In this document: positions 35,919-37,791 of the stretch, piece by piece
How positions within the stretch are numbered: position 1 is the first letter of the stretch
Layout of the letters: each line of letters starts with the position of its first letter
NCBI GenBank assembly: GCA_016198165.1
Contig: JACQJF010000013.1
Span: forward strand, 1-37,791
DNA from: Candidatus Iainarchaeum sp.
GTDB taxonomy: Archaea > Iainarchaeota > Iainarchaeia > Iainarchaeales > GW2011-AR10
Reading direction: 5' to 3'
DNA length: 37,791 bases
Translations under genes and position numbers: made by a program
Notes under the pieces: model-generated
Seen by the model: the letters and a program-made list of their open reading frames with translations, nothing else
What the model was told of the DNA's origin: nothing
Database searches by the model: none

Positions 35919-36648
35919 AAGTCAAAACCAGGTAATCTCCTGGGGGCACGTTGAAGAATGGCTTTAGGACATACTTGTTTAGTTCCAAATTTTCCTCAAA
36001 GTTTCCTGTGTCAAAGTTTTTGAGGTACATTCTCCATTTTCCTGCTTTTCCGTCAGGGCATTCGTCGCCGTTTGAGTATTCAAGGGTGTCACCGCTTTCC
36101 AGCTTTACTTTCAAGTGATCAGCGTGGAATTCTCCTCCAATTGAGTCAAAAAACTTTCCAAGCTCAATGTCCTCTTTTTTAACCACAATGCCTTCAACGT
36201 GGATTCTTTGGTCATCGTGGTGGTGGAAAACCGGTGTGCCAACCCTGTTTGAAAGGCCTTCGGGCCCCTCCAGCTTGCCTGCTTTTTCCCCGCACACCCA
36301 TATTTCAAAGTCAGCGTGCCAGTGAATCGGGCCGCCACTCTCTGAAACAACATTGAGATAGACCGTTGAACCCGCTGCATAAATAGTTGTGAGGAAAACA
36401 GTGACTGCGACAATCACAAAAACGATTTTTTTTGTTTTTTCGCCCATTTTCCCCTGGAAAAAAATTGACAGAACAGAAAGAACCAAGACCAGGAGAAAAA
36501 CATAAGTTGCAATCGTGAACGGGTCAGCAGGAAGATAAACAGAAGGACTTTGTATTACCTCCTCTTCTTCCTCGCCTTCGTGCCCGTACACGAAAACAGA
36601 AGAAAAAACCACTAAGCCAACCAATGCAACAATTAAACTTTTTTTCAT
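35884..36648 (-). CDS. Membrane-anchored His-rich putative metal-binding protein
   Basis: TM segments, then GGPIHWHADFEIWVCGEKAG...VFHHHDDQRIHVEGIVV...FFDSIGGEFHADHLKV; overlaps the ccdA start. Confidence 0.7.
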   Translation of the reverse strand: MKKSLIVALVGLVVFSSVFVYGHEGEEEEEVIQSPSVYLPADPFTIATYVFLLVLVLSVLSIFFQGKMGEKTKKIVFVIVAVTVFLTTIYAAGSTVYLNVVSESGGPIHWHADFEIWVCGEKAGKLEGPEGLSNRVGTPVFHHHDDQRIHVEGIVVKKEDIELGKFFDSIGGEFHADHLKVKLESGDTLEYSNGDECPDGKAGKWRMYLKNFDTGNFEENLELNKYVLKPFFNVPPGDYLVLTFDSKEGVPLGS

Positions 36649-36654
36649 GGTCAA

Positions 36655-36801
36655 TCAGCAGAACTCGCAAACGTTTGCCTTGGTGTCTGGCTTGTTTTTA
36701 TCCTCGTATTGCTTCAAACAGTCCACACAACAAAAATCCTTGCCGCCTTTGCGGATGCTTTTGTCCCCGCACTTTTTACCGCATACAACGCATTTAGCCA
36801 T
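36655..36801 (-). CDS. Small Cys-rich TRASH/zinc-finger-like protein, 48 aa
   Basis: MAKCVVCGKKCGDKSIRKGGKDFCCVDCLKQYEDKNKPDTKANVCEFC*; not in ORF track (too short); immediately upstream of the His-rich protein. Confidence 0.75.
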   Translation of the reverse strand: MAKCVVCGKKCGDKSIRKGGKDFCCVDCLKQYEDKNKPDTKANVCEFC

Positions 36802-36875
36802 TTTTTCCAAAACCTCTTACCTAAAAAGTCTTTCCTGGTTTAAAAGCCTTATTGCCGCCAGGCCCGTAATAAGCC

Positions 36876-36889
36876 TGAATAAATACTTT
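36876..36889 (+). promoter_or_regulatory. Putative TATA/box A of tRNA-Leu
   Basis: TGAATAAATACTTT ~22-35 nt upstream of the tRNA 5' end; same 14-mer at 23685. Confidence 0.5.
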
Positions 36890-36910
36890 TCAGTGCATAA
36901 TTTTTTCTCT

Positions 36911-36993
36911 GCGGGAGTCCCATAGTGGCAATTGGAACACGTTTAGGCCGTGTTGGCTTAGTGCCTTCGCAGGTTCGAGTCCTGTCTCCCGCA
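36911..36993 (+). tRNA. tRNA-Leu (anticodon TAG)
   Basis: Acceptor GCGGGAG/CTCCCGC, anticodon arm ACACG-TTTAGGC-CGTGT, type II variable arm, T-arm GCAGG-TTCGAGT-CCTGT; CCA not encoded. Confidence 0.95.
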
Positions 36994-37016
36994 TTGGCCG
37001 TAAACAGACTGGTAAA

Positions 37017-37742
37017 ATGAAGAATTCAACTCTTTATTCAGAATTTGCAAGTGTTTGTGCCAAGTTTTACGATTTGTCAATTGATCCAAAAAAAGTGGCT
37101 GATTTTGTGGATTCAAAAGTAAAAAAATTCAAGCCTAAAAAGGTTCTTTTTGTTGGGGGATTTTTTGCAGTGGCAAAAGAACTCATCAAAATGGGTTATG
37201 ATTTAACTGTTGTTGACTACACTGACGAAATGGTTAAAGAAGCTGAAACCAGGTTAACAAAAACTAGGGTATTTAAAGCAGATTTGCGAGATTTGCCTTT
37301 TGAAAATGAGTTTGACCTAGTTTTGGTAATTGGAAGAGTGTTTACTCACATGTATTCTGATTATGATTTAGCAAGAGCTTTTCAAAGCGTTTCAAAAGCC
37401 CTAAAGCCAAGTGGACTCCTACTTTTCGACAATTATGAAAGCCTAAAAATTCAAAATACAAAATACTTTAACGGCGAAATAAAAGTTAAAGGCAAAAATA
37501 TAGAAATAACTAGAAAATCTTCCACCAAATTGTTATCCAAACAACCATTTATTGTGAATTGGAAACAAATCTATGCCGTTGAAGAAAATGGAAAAGTCAG
37601 TAAATTTAAGGATGAACTTAAACACCGGGCGTTTTCCAGGCGGGAAATTAAAAATTATCTTGAAAAAAATGGTTTTGAACAGATAGATTCCGGTGACAAT
37701 TTTGACGAAACAAGCTTTTATTCAATAGCCAAAAAGCAATGA
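37017..37742 (+). CDS. Class I SAM-dependent methyltransferase
   Basis: VLFVGGFFAVAKELIKMGYDLTVVDYTDEMVKEAETRL...FKADLRDLPFENEFDLVLVIGRVFTHMYSDYDLARAFQSVSKALKPSGLLLFDNYE. Confidence 0.88.
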   Translation: MKNSTLYSEFASVCAKFYDLSIDPKKVADFVDSKVKKFKPKKVLFVGGFFAVAKELIKMGYDLTVVDYTDEMVKEAETRLTKTRVFKADLRDLPFENEFDLVLVIGRVFTHMYSDYDLARAFQSVSKALKPSGLLLFDNYESLKIQNTKYFNGEIKVKGKNIEITRKSSTKLLSKQPFIVNWKQIYAVEENGKVSKFKDELKHRAFSRREIKNYLEKNGFEQIDSGDNFDETSFYSIAKKQ

Positions 37743-37763
37743 ATTTATGCTGGTAATAGCCTA

Positions 37764-37791
37764 AGCGGTTCAGTGCCTTCGGAGGTTCGAA
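37764..37791 (+). other. Partial duplication of the tRNA-Leu 3' half (variable arm + T-arm), truncated by window
   Basis: GCGGTTCAGTGCCTTCGGAGGTTCGAA versus tRNA-Leu TTGGCTTAGTGCCTTCGCAGGTTCGAG; about 21/24 identical over the core. Confidence 0.55.

Overview
Archaeal-looking chromosomal segment, probably DPANN/Diapherotrites-like. The basis is a DRG/TGS GTPase, a geranylgeranyl reductase, a HemK2-type methyltransferase, an intein-bearing class II ribonucleotide reductase (RNR), a tRNA-Leu with no encoded CCA, and many ATGA-coupled genes; the lineage is inference. Gene density is high. Confident calls include a GNAT acetyltransferase, PIN-domain protein, DRG GTPase, HemK-like methyltransferase, TatD nuclease, RNase HII/HIII-type protein, RelE-type toxin with a small antitoxin-like partner, cupredoxin lipoprotein, a 1311-aa surface protein with a gingipain (C25)-like segment, leucyl aminopeptidase, geranylgeranyl reductase, Bro-N/DinD-like protein, a 'DNA modification/repair' radical SAM protein with an uncharacterised coupled partner, ArgH/ArgG, CobO, an HEPN/MNT pair, NrdJ with two inteins separated by an 11-residue extein, thioredoxin, an ITPase, rhodanese, a stand-alone ATP-cone, a CcdA/His-rich/Cys-rich module and a methyltransferase beside tRNA-Leu. 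The most unusual unexplained structure is a dispersed intergenic repeat family (about 4136-4407, 18152-18209 on the minus strand, 23602-23656, 35128-35185). Each copy has the form [hairpin A, 7-8 bp, changing sequence but preserved pairing] - [linker near TATGCGGCG / ATACTGCGGTGCG] - [hairpin B]. The 4.1-4.4 kb locus is an elaborated array with tandem and nested hairpins, and it runs into the N-terminal part of an annotated ORF.
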